Numbered from the stretch's first letter, positions 11,331-21,853 are shown. The stretch is DNA of 36,488 nt from Chara braunii (GCA_003427395.1 BFEA01000402.1:159498-195985); one strand, 5' to 3'. Notes: generated from the sequence alone by a model not told the origin. Made by a program: numbers and translations.

Positions 11331-11582
11331 GACCCCAACGGAGGCCTCCATCATACTGCCTTTGTTTTTTCAAGACCATGCAGGCTAGGTCCCTTCTTGG
11401 TTCTTTTCCTATGTTCTTTTTCCTAACTTCAGACAAATTCTCAATTCAAGCATATAATACTTTCACTTTTGATACTTTAGTCTTGAAGAAAAAATATAAA
11501 CAGTATATCGCATAATCATGCATGCAGTCCGATAGAAGGGTGTAACTTGTAAGGGTATATGAGAAAGGGATAGGTGACGCGT

Positions 11583-11642
11583 ACCTTATGGTTCCCTGCC
11601 TCCAGAGTTCCTCCTGAACCCCGACAGAGCTCCTACAATCGT
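11583..11642. repeat. Right-end conserved block of element A
   Basis: Aligns with 20107-20165: shared landmarks are CCTGCCTCCAGA (CTTGCCTCCAGA in the other copy), a GAACCCC/GGTTCC segment and CAGAGCTCC followed by CAATC. Confidence 0.65.
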
Positions 11643-12246
11643 CCTGCTTTTGTCGGATCAGTAAGGGGTGCACATGCATTAAGTATCTATCCGGAATAGA
11701 TCAATATAATTAAGTAATGAGCCAAAATCCACGCCAGCAGGTCATACCAATGCAATATCCAGAGTTGCTCGCTTTGTCCAGCGCACAGCGCCCAACCTAT
11801 TGTACCATACTATCATATTGCTACAACTGGTTCACTCAACAAGAGCACTTCTGTTCTCATGCCAGTCCATACCATCGACGACCTCTCTCTCATGTACTAG
11901 GTACGTATCTTGTCCCCCTCAATCAGACCTTGGTTATCCCACGTAATGCCTTATTCCTGAAGATCACTCGATCATCCGCTGCACCCCCCTGGCACCCAGC
12001 AGCCCATGCTATGGCCGCCTATGCCCCGCTGCCCTGTCTTGTGTGTAGGAGCCCAGGCACAACTTTCGTAACCTGGGCCAACTGCACGACGCAACTTAGT
12101 GAGGTTCGCACGTTCACCCAACCAACTGATGTGCTGCAGGAGCCTGAATACCCACATATGGAAATGTCAAATTGGGCCTGTGATAAATATTCAGGCCCAC
12201 CTTCAATTAGGGTGGCCACGAGGTTGACTGGGGGGCATAAATACTG

Positions 12247-12247
12247 A

Positions 12248-12294
<47 letters not shown>

Positions 12295-12306
12295 CAACAA
12301 CAATAA
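12247..12306. repeat. AAT/AAC microsatellite
   Basis: Pure AAT run passing into AAC. The minus-strand open frame over it is a poly-Leu artefact. Confidence 0.95.
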
Positions 12307-12639
12307 TGACGCATTGACAGATTCCGGATCGCAGAATCACATCAAAAGCTAATAAGTCTCATACCCGCCGGAAGGCGGAACTGCATTGATACCACACTAG
12401 CCGAAGCCAAAGTATCGCATCTGAATGCCAATGAGTGCATACCCTCGCCCTCACCTACATAAGTATTCAACGTCCTTCCTCCACTTGGCGCTGAGCGCCC
12501 AGACTACGATCACACCGTTATTAGCAGTCTACGTGAATGATAATGCATCCAGTTGTCGTCAGAAGCAGGACCAAAAATATATGAAGATGTCAACCCTTGT
12601 AGGCTATCGCCAGGATCAGGTATGCCTTTCTTGACATCC

Positions 12640-12960
12640 TCACCCGCACCTCTATCTCTCTTTCTCTCTTTGTATACGTTTCTCTCTCTTTGCGCCACTG
12701 AGTATCAATGCGTGTCGCTGTGTATCATTGTATACCATTGTGTATGTGTTTGTTCCGTCTGATTGTATGTCTGTCTGTGTCCTTGTCTGCGTCAGACTGT
12801 TTCCCTGTATGCTTGTCTGTGTCCATGTGTCCGTGTGTCTGTTTGCTTCCCTGCGTCTGTCAGTTCGCATGTTTGTCTGCTTGTGTCAATCTGACGTTCT
12901 ATCTCTTCTCCCTTTCTTCTCTTTTCCCTGTTTCTCTCTCTACTTGAGAATCTTGTTTCT
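12640..12960. repeat. CT- and TGTCTG-rich low-complexity tract
   Basis: Imperfect TCTC followed by TGTGTCTG-type sequence. A related, more degraded tract lies at 13560-13790 with TTC/CTT and TGTCTG parts. Confidence 0.85.
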
Positions 12961-12999
12961 GAATACATCCGCCACTTCTCAGCTCTATCCCTACTTCTA

Positions 13000-13560
13000 G
13001 CTTATGCGGTTATGGCCGCCTTCTGTCTCAGTGCAGTGCTGCCCAACAGGGTTTTGCATATGCCACTCGCGGAAAGCGCGCAAGTGCTTCAATAGCACTT
13101 CCATATGTCTCACGAATGGGCATCTCCCGTAAATGTGGTTGGCCAGTCCCTATATTGATTTAGACTGAGCCACAACCCGTTTCAGCCTATGCATCCTTTG
13201 GCTTGACTTAGACTCGGTACCACATGCCTACGGCCTGCTCGCTTCAGAATGTCAAGGTCAAGTACTTTTCCCAAATTTTCATTGTCATGCTGCTGTTTGA
13301 GCCTGTAGGTAACGACTTTCATTTGTGGAACATAACTCTTGACTGTGGGTTGTGACTCTCGCCTATACCGCTGACTGTGAGTTGTGACTTTTGACTTCAG
13401 TCCTTTAAAAAAAATCAAGGTCGCAGCTGCTAGAGACCTGAAAGGCCAACTGCGTCAAGTCGGCAGTGTCCAGTCTCAGTCGTACTTTGCACGGCCAACG
13501 GTACCCAGTCCCGGTCACACTCTCTTAAGTCAGCAAGTACCATGTGGGACCGTGTGCACC
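13000..13560. other. Spacer, no gene recognised
   Basis: Short internal repeats of the type GTTGTGACT near 13340-13390 are the only structure noted. Confidence 0.5.
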
Positions 13561-13645
13561 CCGGCTCCTTCTCCTTCCTCTTCTTTTTCTCCTTCTTCTT
13601 ATTTTTCTCCTTCTTCTTCCTCTTCTCCTTCCTCTACCCCCATAT

Positions 13646-14275
13646 NTGCATCGTCACGAGCATTTNCCGCTCNCTCTCTTTTTCTNTATTTGTCTGTCTT
13701 ATTTCTGNCTANCTGACTTTCTGTNTGTNTGTTTCTGTATGTCTGTCGTCATCTNTCCGTCTGTTNATGCCTGTCTGTCTCCCTCTTTTCTCTCTCACAG
13801 GGAAAGTGGCACGGTCCTCCACACCNCGCAACACACCGAAACCACAACATGGGGGTTATGACAGGCACAAACANGCATTCCAACAAGNCGNGNNGGTAAT
13901 GGATCCGGCCTTACGACGCCATTCGACGGATGCATCACACATNCCGCANGTTTCCACTATCTCATACNGTAAGTAGGGGGTTNAGCAANTNATTTTTACT
14001 ANTANTANTANTANTANTANTANTAATNATNATNATNATNATAATNATAATATTNACAATAATATTGCAAGGAATATAAGTGNAAACGATNTACANAAAA
14101 NCAAGTTACGAAATCACACAGATGTCGNAGTAGNCNTGTATAAGNAGAGAGCATAATGGTACTCGNAATCCACCCAAATAGAGCAATACAATGAAGTAAT
14201 GAGTCAATGTTCAAGCCCGTAGGCCACGCCAACANAGTACCCNAAGTCGCTCCTCTNTCTCTGGTGCCCAANGCC
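13646..14275. other. Low-quality consensus with scattered N calls
   Basis: Single N bases are sprinkled through this stretch, densest in an AAT microsatellite at about 14000-14060. This looks like unresolved disagreement among reads from a collapsed repeat, not an assembly gap. No gene call here is safe. Confidence 0.9.
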
Positions 14276-14904
14276 CNATTTACTCTACTCGCCTTTCCTA
14301 CCTACAACTGTGTTCTCGCAACANGCTCAATTCGACTCTCGACTTTCGAAGACCAATGTACATGATGTCAACACCACAGACGACCTCTCTTTATGCACCA
14401 GGTACNTATCTCGTCACCCTCATCAGACCTTGATTCCCCACACTCGCCTTTTTCCTCAAAAGACCACCATATCGCCCTCTTACCCCCTCCGTGCATGCAT
14501 CCCCTATTCTGACGATTCATCTTCTCTCTCGCTCCCTCATTCTCTCACACTTGTCTTCTTTCTCCCGCCATGCTTGTCTCCTTCCCATTCACACATCCGC
14601 CTGTGCGAGCCCGTCCTCGATTTTGCCTGTGTGCCTTCTCCCTATCGTACTGATCCCCTCGCACGTACATGGCTGAAATGAGGGTAAGATAGTAGTACTA
14701 ATAATAATAACATAAAAAAAACAAGTTACCTTACTTGCCTGATACGGTCACGCCGGTGGGAGGGGTGCGTCTCTGCTATGGGGGTCGGTGGTTGGTGCCG
14801 CCCGCCGAAGCAACCTCTCTCTTTCTTTGTCTCTCTCATTCTCTCTCTATTCTCTTCAGCACGCGTTCTTTTCCTCTGTTGCTCACGCACCCAAAACTAA
14901 AAAT

Positions 14905-14909
14905 AATAG

Positions 14910-14960
<51 letters not shown>

Positions 14961-14990
14961 AAATTTATAATAATAATACTAGTAATAATA
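14905..14990. repeat. AAT microsatellite, copy 2
   Basis: Counterpart of the tract at 535-612. Confidence 0.95.
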
Positions 14991-15045
14991 AAATAATATA
15001 ACAGCAATAATAGATAATAATAGTTTTGAAGTACCTTGTGTTGCT

Positions 15046-15141
15046 GCATGATTGTCACACATATACGCATACACACTCATACGCACATACACACACACAT
15101 TCATGCACGCATGTATGCTCACGCACGCACGCACACACACA

Positions 15142-15183
<42 letters not shown>

Positions 15184-15225
15184 TATGAACACATACATAC
15201 ATACACACATAAACACACACATATG
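15046..15225. repeat. CA microsatellite, copy 2
   Basis: Counterpart of 680-836, with a longer uninterrupted CA run near 15135-15178. Confidence 0.95.
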
Positions 15226-15554
15226 TAATAGTAATGTATCTTTCCCGTTTTTAGCGTTAGGTTTATTTATTTGCTTATTTATTTATTTATTTACTTATTT
15301 GTTTATTGGTCATCGATAGTGTTGGAGAGTGAGCCGCGAGATTGAGGACTTACCTGTTCTCTTTCTCACTCCCTTGTTGCCGTCGTGGTCGACACTCGAT
15401 GCTCCCCGTTGCATCGCGCTGCATCATACAGGGCATGACAGGCGCAAACACGCTTTCCAATGAAGTCGAGGTGACGACGATCCCACCTCACGAGTTTGTC
15501 GGCCTCGATTGCACGGTCAGGTGAGTGGTCCTCTCCCTCTCTCCCTTCACCTTC

Positions 15555-15677
15555 CTCGTCTTCTTCTTCTTCTTCTTCTTCTTCTTCTTCTTCTTCTTCG
15601 CGCACCTCACTTCTTTTGCGTTCCCCCCTTCTCCTTCTTCTTCTTCTTCTACTTCTTCTTCTTCTTCTTCTTCTTCT
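15555..15677. repeat. TTC microsatellites, copy 2
   Basis: Two TTC runs separated by about 30 bases of unique sequence. Copy 1 has one run at this place. Confidence 0.95.
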
Positions 15678-16189
15678 ATCACTACTTCTCCGCGCGCGGC
15701 CGCTTCTGCCTCTCCGCGCACTTCCTTGGCGCTACCTCGCCTGCCTCCGTAAGCGCCTCTCTACACCTCATTCGTGATCTTTTGCTGGCGCCCGCACGCG
15801 CGGCTTACTCTCGCTGGCCCCGCTCTCACCCTTCTTCCCGCTCACGCGCCTCTTTCTTCTGCGTAGCTATCTTTTTTCCGCCGCGCAGTCATGCTCGTTA
15901 GCCACCTTCCTTGTTTTCTGGCGCCATCTCCCTTCGACTCTCTTCCTCTCCTTCTCCTCCTTCTCCTCCTCTTCCTCCTCCTCCTCCTCCTTCTTCTTCT
16001 TCTACTCCTTCTTTGTCGCGTTCCTCTTCCCTCCCCCGACTTCGTGATCGTATCGGCCAAGTCGCGCCGTGCCCCCGTTGCTTGTGCGTGAACTTCCCAT
16101 CGAGTCGTCTTCAACTCTGCGGGTCTGGCCACGCCTCGGGTTGTGGCACATAGGCAGCGCCTGTCTTTGATACCGAACCCGACCGCGAC

Positions 16190-16223
16190 TATGGTACAGA
16201 TTCGTCCGTACGAATCTACCATA
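16190..16223. other. 14-bp hairpin, copy 2
   Basis: Identical in both arms and in the CCGT loop to the hairpin at 1753-1786. Confidence 0.75.
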
Positions 16224-16499
16224 TGGGACTCGAAATCGTAACAGGCAAAAATAAAAATGAAAAGAAAAGAAATAACAATAAATAAAAATCTAACTATAAC
16301 AATAAAAACAAGATAAATAAAAGGAAAAATAACTAAGTACTAACTAACTGGCTCATTGCTCGAGCCACTTGTCGTGCTCGGAGCACAACAGAACCCAACT
16401 AAGTATTAACTTCTAACACCTAGTGCACGGGATTTAGCCCGGGCCGACTGAGCCCGGGTATAAATGTTGAGGAACTCCTTATAAAAAAGAGTTAGCCTC

Positions 16500-16572
16500 A
16501 GTAGTTGGGCGGACTTGATCCCTGTACCCTATGCTTAACATTCCTGCGCCTAAACCTACCGAGCTAGCTCCC
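16500..16572 (-). other. tRNA-like module, copy 2
   Basis: Counterpart of 2064-2136 in the second long-repeat copy. The A box reads TAGCTCGGTAGG (16555-16566, minus) and the B box GGATCAAGTCC (16511-16521, minus). The A-box change relative to copy 1 is of a kind tolerated in A boxes; the B box has one more departure from consensus. Confidence 0.55.
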
Positions 16573-16615
16573 ACTTCGAATAGAAGGGGAACAACTTAGT
16601 ACATAAACAGTATCG

Positions 16616-16644
16616 GGGCTCAGTTCGACCAGTGGACTGAGCCC
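16616..16644. other. GGGCTCA hairpin, copy 2
   Basis: Eleven-base stem with one G-T pair, followed by a T run. It is the counterpart of 2179-2207 with changes in both arms that preserve pairing. Confidence 0.7.
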
Positions 16645-16842
16645 ATTTTTCTTAAGTCTGTGCGTGTGCACGCTCGTCGGTCTGAGTACCTGTTGGAGTG
16701 ATTGTTGACTTGAGCGTGTGTGTGACCCGCAAAGACACTTGGTTGAGTGGACGGCCTGAAAGACCGGTACTTACCTGCGGCTGTGACATTGAGGGTTGCG
16801 GTAGGGAAACACTCAAATAGCATGTATGTCTGTACCACACCA

Positions 16843-17839
16843 TTTAGAGGTAAATGTGCATGGCACTCGAGGCCGCGCGAAAATAGACAACAGTTGGCTT
16901 TTTTTAGAGGCCCAGCACCGACCGTCGCCGCTTGGTGTGGTGGTGGTACATTTCTATTGACTGCCCTGGCCGCGCGGTCGGAGCTTATATTATTATTTCA
17001 GTCCGCCTTCGAGCTTACAGCTGCGCGACGAACAAATTTTCCCGTACCGGTCAGTCTGACGCCTTTGGACTCAATCTAATTTGTTTTTCCCTTACTGCCT
17101 GTACCTTTGACTGATTTAGATCGTGGTCGATGCATCCCGCACGACCTTTTCTAGTCTTCATCCAACCCTCCGGCTCTCACGACCGAATACTTTTAATTTT
17201 TACCAACCCTTACCTGTTGTTGTATGCGTCGTATTACTGCATATGATTGTCTAGAAATCTCGGCATCAACGGTCGAGAAGTTTGCTTCACAGCACTATGC
17301 CAAAAAATATTCTCACTTTTCACTCTAGCCTGTCTTCGGCACGACGACCAGCGTCGATATTGCATCGAATGCAAAATCATGAGCAAATACCCTTGTAAGG
17401 GTGCTTGCTCCGATAACGGACACCTCAGGCCACGTTAATACTCCACATGGGTACACATACGTACATACATATATATAGGGAAATACATATGTGACGATCA
17501 CATCTCACAATCACAATGAGGCTCCTCATAGCCATACATATATGTGAGATTGCAGACAGTCCAATCCAATAATTCGAGCCACATGACATACTTGCAATCA
17601 CATCAAAGAGTCAAACAAAAGTCCACACACTACACGAAGTAAACTCCAACCAATCTCTGTACTCATACCCCTCGCTTTAGTCATGCAAGCCCCAACCTTC
17701 AGTCAACCAACCATAATTAAATACTCAGTACCTTTGTTAAATGACCATTCAATAAAAGTCCGGGTGAAATCTTAACAAAACAATAAAATCACTATGGCTA
17801 AAGCCTTTTTAGGTTGAGTATTGAGAGTGAATTGTGGTT
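16843..17839. other. Spacer, no gene recognised
   Basis: Contains a hairpin (ATGAGG/CCTCAT near 17517-17530) enclosed by ATCTCAC/GTGAGAT. No convincing open frame. Confidence 0.5.
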
Positions 17840-17869
17840 GAGTCGTAGACCGACGAATCGGCAACCGGC

Positions 17870-17912
17870 CTGTTATCAGTGATAACAGAAGAGTGATCCT
17901 TTTGAAGGATCA
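17870..17912. other. Twin left-end hairpins of element B
   Basis: CTGTTATCA (17870-17878) and TGATAACAG (17880-17888) form a near-perfect palindrome; TGATCCTT (17894-17901) pairs with AAGGATCA (17905-17912). In element A the second hairpin is AGTCCT/AGGACT, so both arms changed together. Confidence 0.8.
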
Positions 17913-18144
17913 TGCTGAACAGATCAAGCCTTCAAACGAAATACGGAATCTTGTATCACAGTACAGGCCAAAAAAACCATTACTATGCCAAAAGGAGAAT
18001 AATCTCAACTCGTAACCTAGCTCCTCAACGAATCTTTTGGTCAACTCTCCTTACTAGTACCAAGTCGCTGAGTATCTCCCCTATTCAGGATACATCTGTT
18101 AAGTAGCTCCTAACTGAAAATTATTCTAACTCCTCAAATTCTAT

Positions 18145-18290
18145 GAAATTTCGGCAGCGCTTCCCGTAGGAAAAGTGTCTTTTCAGAATTTTTACAATCT
18201 CAAAATGACTAAGTCTTTCAGATTTGTAAAAATTTCGAAAACGCTTCTCGTAGGAACAGGAGACTGTCAAGATTTATACAAAGCTGAAAA
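18145..18290. repeat. Two diverged tandem units of about 105 bp
   Basis: ATTTCGGCAGCGCTTCCCG near 18149 and ATTTCGAAAACGCTTCTCG near 18231 start two alignable stretches, each followed by GTAGGAA and a TTTNACAA/TTTATACAA segment. Confidence 0.55.
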
Positions 18291-18651
18291 GACAAAAGAC
18301 AAAGCAAACTATACTTGGGACTATCTTCTGACACCTGCTTGATGACTCGCGATCAATGATAGCCCGCACAACCTCTAGATGAGGTCGTGAGCTAGCTCTG
18401 ATCCTATCTCCTAGCAAGGTCAGTCCTATCTTTATCCCAAGTTGTCCCTCCCATCATCCATCTGATCTACCTATGGCTCAAGCACTTGGCGAGCATCTAA
18501 GCAACTAACCTATCAAAACGACACCCCAAGTGAGGACCCACAATCATGCATAAACAAACATCTCTCACAATCCCACATCAATTCGCCCAAGTAGTTCGTT
18601 GGATCACTCAGTTGCTTTCCTCTGGTAGACCCCCTCACTTATGGCATAGGA

Positions 18652-19870
18652 TCAGACAAGGCCCTAACTTAAGTGTATGCCCAACCTGACTAAGTAAACA
18701 AGTAAAAGTACGCACAACTGGACTCCCCCAACTTAAGGGTATGTCCAACACCACATGAACTCTGGTCATAAAACATATGACCAGACCGCCCTAACTTAAG
18801 AGTACGTCTCGCTTCTGCTTAACTAACGACATGAAGCATAGAACTAGACTGCCCTCACTTAAGGGTATGTCTAGTCAGCTTTAAACAAGGTTACGTCGGG
18901 CATAGGATCAGGCTGCCCCAACTTAGGGGTGTGCCTAACCTGCCTAAAACAAGCACGAACGACGAATGGTCAGACCGCCCTAACTTAAGGGTATGTCCAA
19001 CCTACATAACATCAACGACAAGAGCATATCACAAGGCCGCCCTAACTTAAAGGTACGCCTAGTTAGCTTAAACAGTTTAGGTACATAAGACATAATCTGC
19101 CTGAACAAAATACAAACGACATATGACTAAGCCGCCCTAACTTAAGGGTACGCTTGGTCTCCGTAACGACAATATAAAGGAACAACCATTGGTATACTTG
19201 CACAAACTTTATGTGTTTTTCTCTTATTAGGCCGATGATCAGACCTACCCAACTTAGGGAGACATCCAATCCTGCCTTGTGTTTAGAAGGGAAAATAAAA
19301 CAAGTTTATACTAACTCTCTGATCATTTGTATTATCACGAGCGTAGGATTGAGCCGCCCTAACTTAAGGGTACGCTCAATCTGCCCTGGTTACCTTCATT
19401 ATATTCTTCTTTCACCTCTCTCTTCATTTTTGTTCTACCTGACTTATTGACTGACTTTCCCAACTTAGGGTGCCCGGTCTGCCAGATGATATACGTTCAT
19501 ATAATATATATCAAAATTATATACTTTTGGTTGACCTGTCTGTTCATGGCTTATGACGGAGCCGCCCTAACTTAAGGGTACGCTCAGCCTTATACCTGTG
19601 TCCCCCTCAGAAGAAAACACACATAGAACTGGGTCCACGCAACTTAGAGTATTCCCAACTCTGTTTTCAGCAACGCCAAAAGGAAACAGCAGGATTCTGA
19701 GTCTTCCCAACTTAGGGTGTCCATCCTCCTGTTCAGAAAGCCCAGAAAAAAATAGCGACCGGTCCGTCCAACTTAGGATAGGCCCAACCCTCAAAGTCAT
19801 ACAATCAACCCAGCAAACATAAATAAAACACAACACTGAACCCACATCAACTTAGAGGAGCTCAGCCTTG
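18652..19870. repeat. Array of about 16 AACTTA-loop stem-loops (element B)
   Basis: Each unit has the form outer stem, CG or TG, CCCT, AACTTA, AGGG, TAC or TAT, outer stem. Spacing is 61-64 bp for the first seven units and about 105 bp for several later ones. Outer stems pair but differ: TGGAC/GTCCA (18719-18747), AGAC/GTCT (18783-18809), ACTAGAC/GTCTAGT (18843-18875), AGGC/GCCT (18910-18936), GACTAAGC/GCTTGGTC (19125-19159), GATTGAGC/GCTCAATC (19347-19381), GAGC/GCTC (19559-19585). The inner stem also varies in step: CCCC/GGGG at 18916-18929 and TCC/GGA at 19767-19778. Coding potential is absent. Confidence 0.85.
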
Positions 19871-20106
19871 GGTTGATCCAGTCAAACACATGCATAACAC
19901 CTTTCTCCCTCCTTCCCACCAATTCCGTTTGTCTGCATTCACTCAGAGATTATATGATCTCTCATATATACTTGTTCATTTAGCCTTCCACCAAACATGT
20001 CCTGACATACATAGCAAAACAAAAAGTAATATCCTGTCATAGTTTTATTCAGATACCCAAAGGAATAACAGCTAGGGGAAGGGATCACACGCGTCAGACG
20101 AAATTA

Positions 20107-20165
20107 TACCTGAAGTTCCTTGCCTCCAGAACCCCGTCTGGGTTCCGGCAGAGCTCCCGCAATCG
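20107..20165. repeat. Right-end conserved block of element B
   Basis: Aligns with 11583-11642. It contains a GAACCC/GGGTTC hairpin just after CTTGCCTCCA and ends CAGAGCTCCCGCAATC. Confidence 0.65.
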
Positions 20166-20199
20166 GTGGGTGAACCTCCCACAAGGTCTTGCTGCGGTC

Positions 20200-21802
20200 C
20201 TACGGGTTGTAATCCCGCCTGCCGCCTTCCTTTCGTGCCCTCTGACTAGACTTAGAGTAAGAAGGGTAGAAGGAGATAAGTCAGACGCTCGAGATACCGG
20301 GGAGGTGCGCTCAGACTCGCACGAGAGGGTTTTGAAATCTTAAATCTCCTGAGGGCCCCGCAATGATGGCCAATAAAACGCAATACAGAAGGTTAGGTCA
20401 CAGTCAAAACGCCGAGTAACAGTCTCCTGATGAACCTCCAAACTGCAGCAATAAGCCCTCTTGCAAGGTCTGATCTTACTCCCAAGGTCACCACACTCCC
20501 CTCTCTCTCTGTGCCCACTCTCTTAGGCCAATGTTGTTGCTGTTCTTAATGAGGAACAACGTCCCGTTCAACTGCCGCACCCTTAATAGTGCTCAGCACC
20601 GCAGCGATGCTTAGTCTGTGCCCTCCACAGCAACCTCGTTCTGCCTGCGTGTAGCAGCAGCACCCCACCCACTGTGGCAGCACCTCACTAAAACACAGCA
20701 GCAGTAGCAGCAGCCTGCTCCGGGTACCGCCATAGGATAACCGACATGGCCGATCAGCAAGCGAGTCTTCAAACTCCGTTTTTTGCTTCACACTATTTGG
20801 TATATCGGAAGGCGCAGAGTACCGGCTGAACAGGTAAGTCTGCCTTGCTCCTCCGTGCGGCAGCATGGGCAATACACTGACAAATGGCTAGACCCTCACC
20901 TCTGCGGCTAGCCTGTTGCTGCGCTGGTTGATGGGATGAGTGACACACTGGTCAACAGTCGGTTCTGCGACTTCTGCAGCTGGTTTACGAGCTCAGTGAC
21001 ACCTTGAGAATCAGCGACAACAGCCAGTCACCACCAACACCGTCTCCACAGTGTTAGTGACACCTTACTGTGGTAGCAACCTTTACCTCAATGCCAACCG
21101 TAGGGCCACTCTTTGGGCTCAACAATTCGCAAGCTTCTCACGAATCCCCGACTTTGAGCAGTCTTTCGTACCCAAATAGCAGCAGAATTAGTCACCCTTG
21201 AAAAGTTTGCATGTTGCTGGCTGACCAAGCCGCACCCTTGAAGTTGGCACGAAATAGCAGCAATTCCAAGTTGGCTCACAAGCGGAGTCCTTACCGTAGT
21301 GGCAGCTGCAGCCCTTTGCCTTTACAAGGGCCAGTCCTCTTCGCGATACCAGTTGAAACGGAGTAAATGAAAACTTCCACTAGAACACAACTTCGTCAAA
21401 TCCTTCAATAGGACCTCGGCAAGTCTCTTCTATTCGCTCGCCCATGCACGTTCGCTCGGCGACCACGGTCTCCGCACGACCTCCCAAACTGTTCAAAACG
21501 AACTCGAACCTTCCGTCTAGGATTCAGGCATATACCTTGTCAGCCGGTATCGAGACAGCGCACAGTTGCACAGTAGTTTGACTTACGGATCATCCCTTGT
21601 CGCCTGCTTTGCCTCGCAGGCCAGTCACATCGGCCTGGTGCGAGCATACCACGCAGTTCTACTCAGCCCGCCGCATCCGCCCACCCGGTTGGCTGCGGAC
21701 AGCTGCAAACAGCTCGCCCACTCCCTCGACTGCTAACGGTCTGTTCACTCCACCGGTTATTAACGACCTGCTCCCTCTCGACTGACTGCGGACAACTGGT
21801 TC

Positions 21803-21803
<1 letters not shown>
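20200..21803. other. Spacer, no gene recognised
   Basis: GC richer than the preceding part, with CAG/GCA-rich stretches near 20690-20720. Several open frames of 60-110 codons exist on both strands, none with a recognisable domain. Confidence 0.45.

Positions 21804-21842
<39 letters not shown>
21804..21842. repeat. CT microsatellite
   Basis: Pure CT run followed by GTGTGTGCAG, which together resemble a polypyrimidine tract and 3' splice site. Confidence 0.9.
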
Positions 21843-21850
<8 letters not shown>

Positions 21851-21853
21851 CAG

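Larger units (their letters stand above)
8815..11660. repeat. Stem-loop array element A
   Basis: This non-coding block is bounded by twin hairpins on the left (8838-8882) and a conserved block on the right (about 11583-11642), both shared with element B at 17840-20170. Its interior is an array of stem-loops with an ACCCGG or CCACGG loop. Extra perfect hairpins lie at 8977-8995 (CTAAGGG/CCCTTAG), 9010-9031 (CTTTGGGAT/ATCCCAAAG), 9179-9202 (ATAAGCAC/GTGCTTAT) and 9844-9861 (ACTTCGGC/GCCGAAGT). No open frame is convincing. I do not recognise the family. Confidence 0.65.
11700..14435. repeat. Diverged older relatives of the long repeat
   Basis: The block at about 11710-12000 and the block at about 14190-14436 align with each other (shared landmarks include GTAATGAG, CGACCTCTCT and CAGACCTTG). 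The alignment continues from the first block into sequence resembling the start of the long repeat (TTCCTNAAGA). Later parts have the same kind of modules: an AAT run at 12247, CT and TGTCTG-rich tracts at 12640-12960 and 13560-13790, and a motif near 13858 (ATGACAGGCACAAAC) matching ATGACAGGCGCAAAC at 15436. I read this as one or two old, degraded copies of the same family. Many N calls from 13646 onward limit the alignment. Confidence 0.6.
14436..16842. repeat. Long dispersed repeat, copy 2
   Basis: This is the second, full copy of the sequence at 1-2405, in direct orientation and about 14.4 kb away. The similarity to older relatives in this window extends further left (to about 14190), so the true element probably starts upstream of 14436. 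It keeps the microsatellite order, the 14-bp hairpin (16190-16223), the tRNA-like module (about 16500-16572) and the GGGCTCA hairpin (16616-16644). After 16842 the sequence diverges completely from that following copy 1. Confidence 0.9.
17840..20170. repeat. Stem-loop array element B
   Basis: Shares its left-end twin hairpins and right-end block with element A (8815-11660) in the same order and orientation, but its internal array (18652-19870) has a different core. A pair of related units of about 105 bp lies at 18145-18290 (CGCTTCCCGTAGGAA and CGCTTCTCGTAGGAA). No convincing coding sequence. The shared ends with non-homologous middles make this look like a family of elements with exchangeable arrays, or arrays that grew independently. 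Confidence 0.65.

Noticed and set aside
8815-11660. Nuclear copy of fungal mitochondrial DNA, where GC hairpin clusters are common
   Set aside because: No mitochondrial gene fragments are visible next to either array, so there is no positive support, though the idea is not excluded.
11717-12247. 176-codon plus-strand frame, the longest outside the retroelement
   Set aside because: It overlaps a degraded copy of the long repeat, the aligned block at 14190-14436 does not keep the frame, and no domain is recognisable.
18652-19870. CRISPR array
   Set aside because: Repeat cores are imperfect, spacing varies from 61 to 115 bp, the arms differ between units, and the context is eukaryotic with no cas genes.
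20546-20872. 108-codon minus-strand frame with Leu and Cys runs
   Set aside because: Part is a translated CAG-type repeat; the rest has no recognisable domain.
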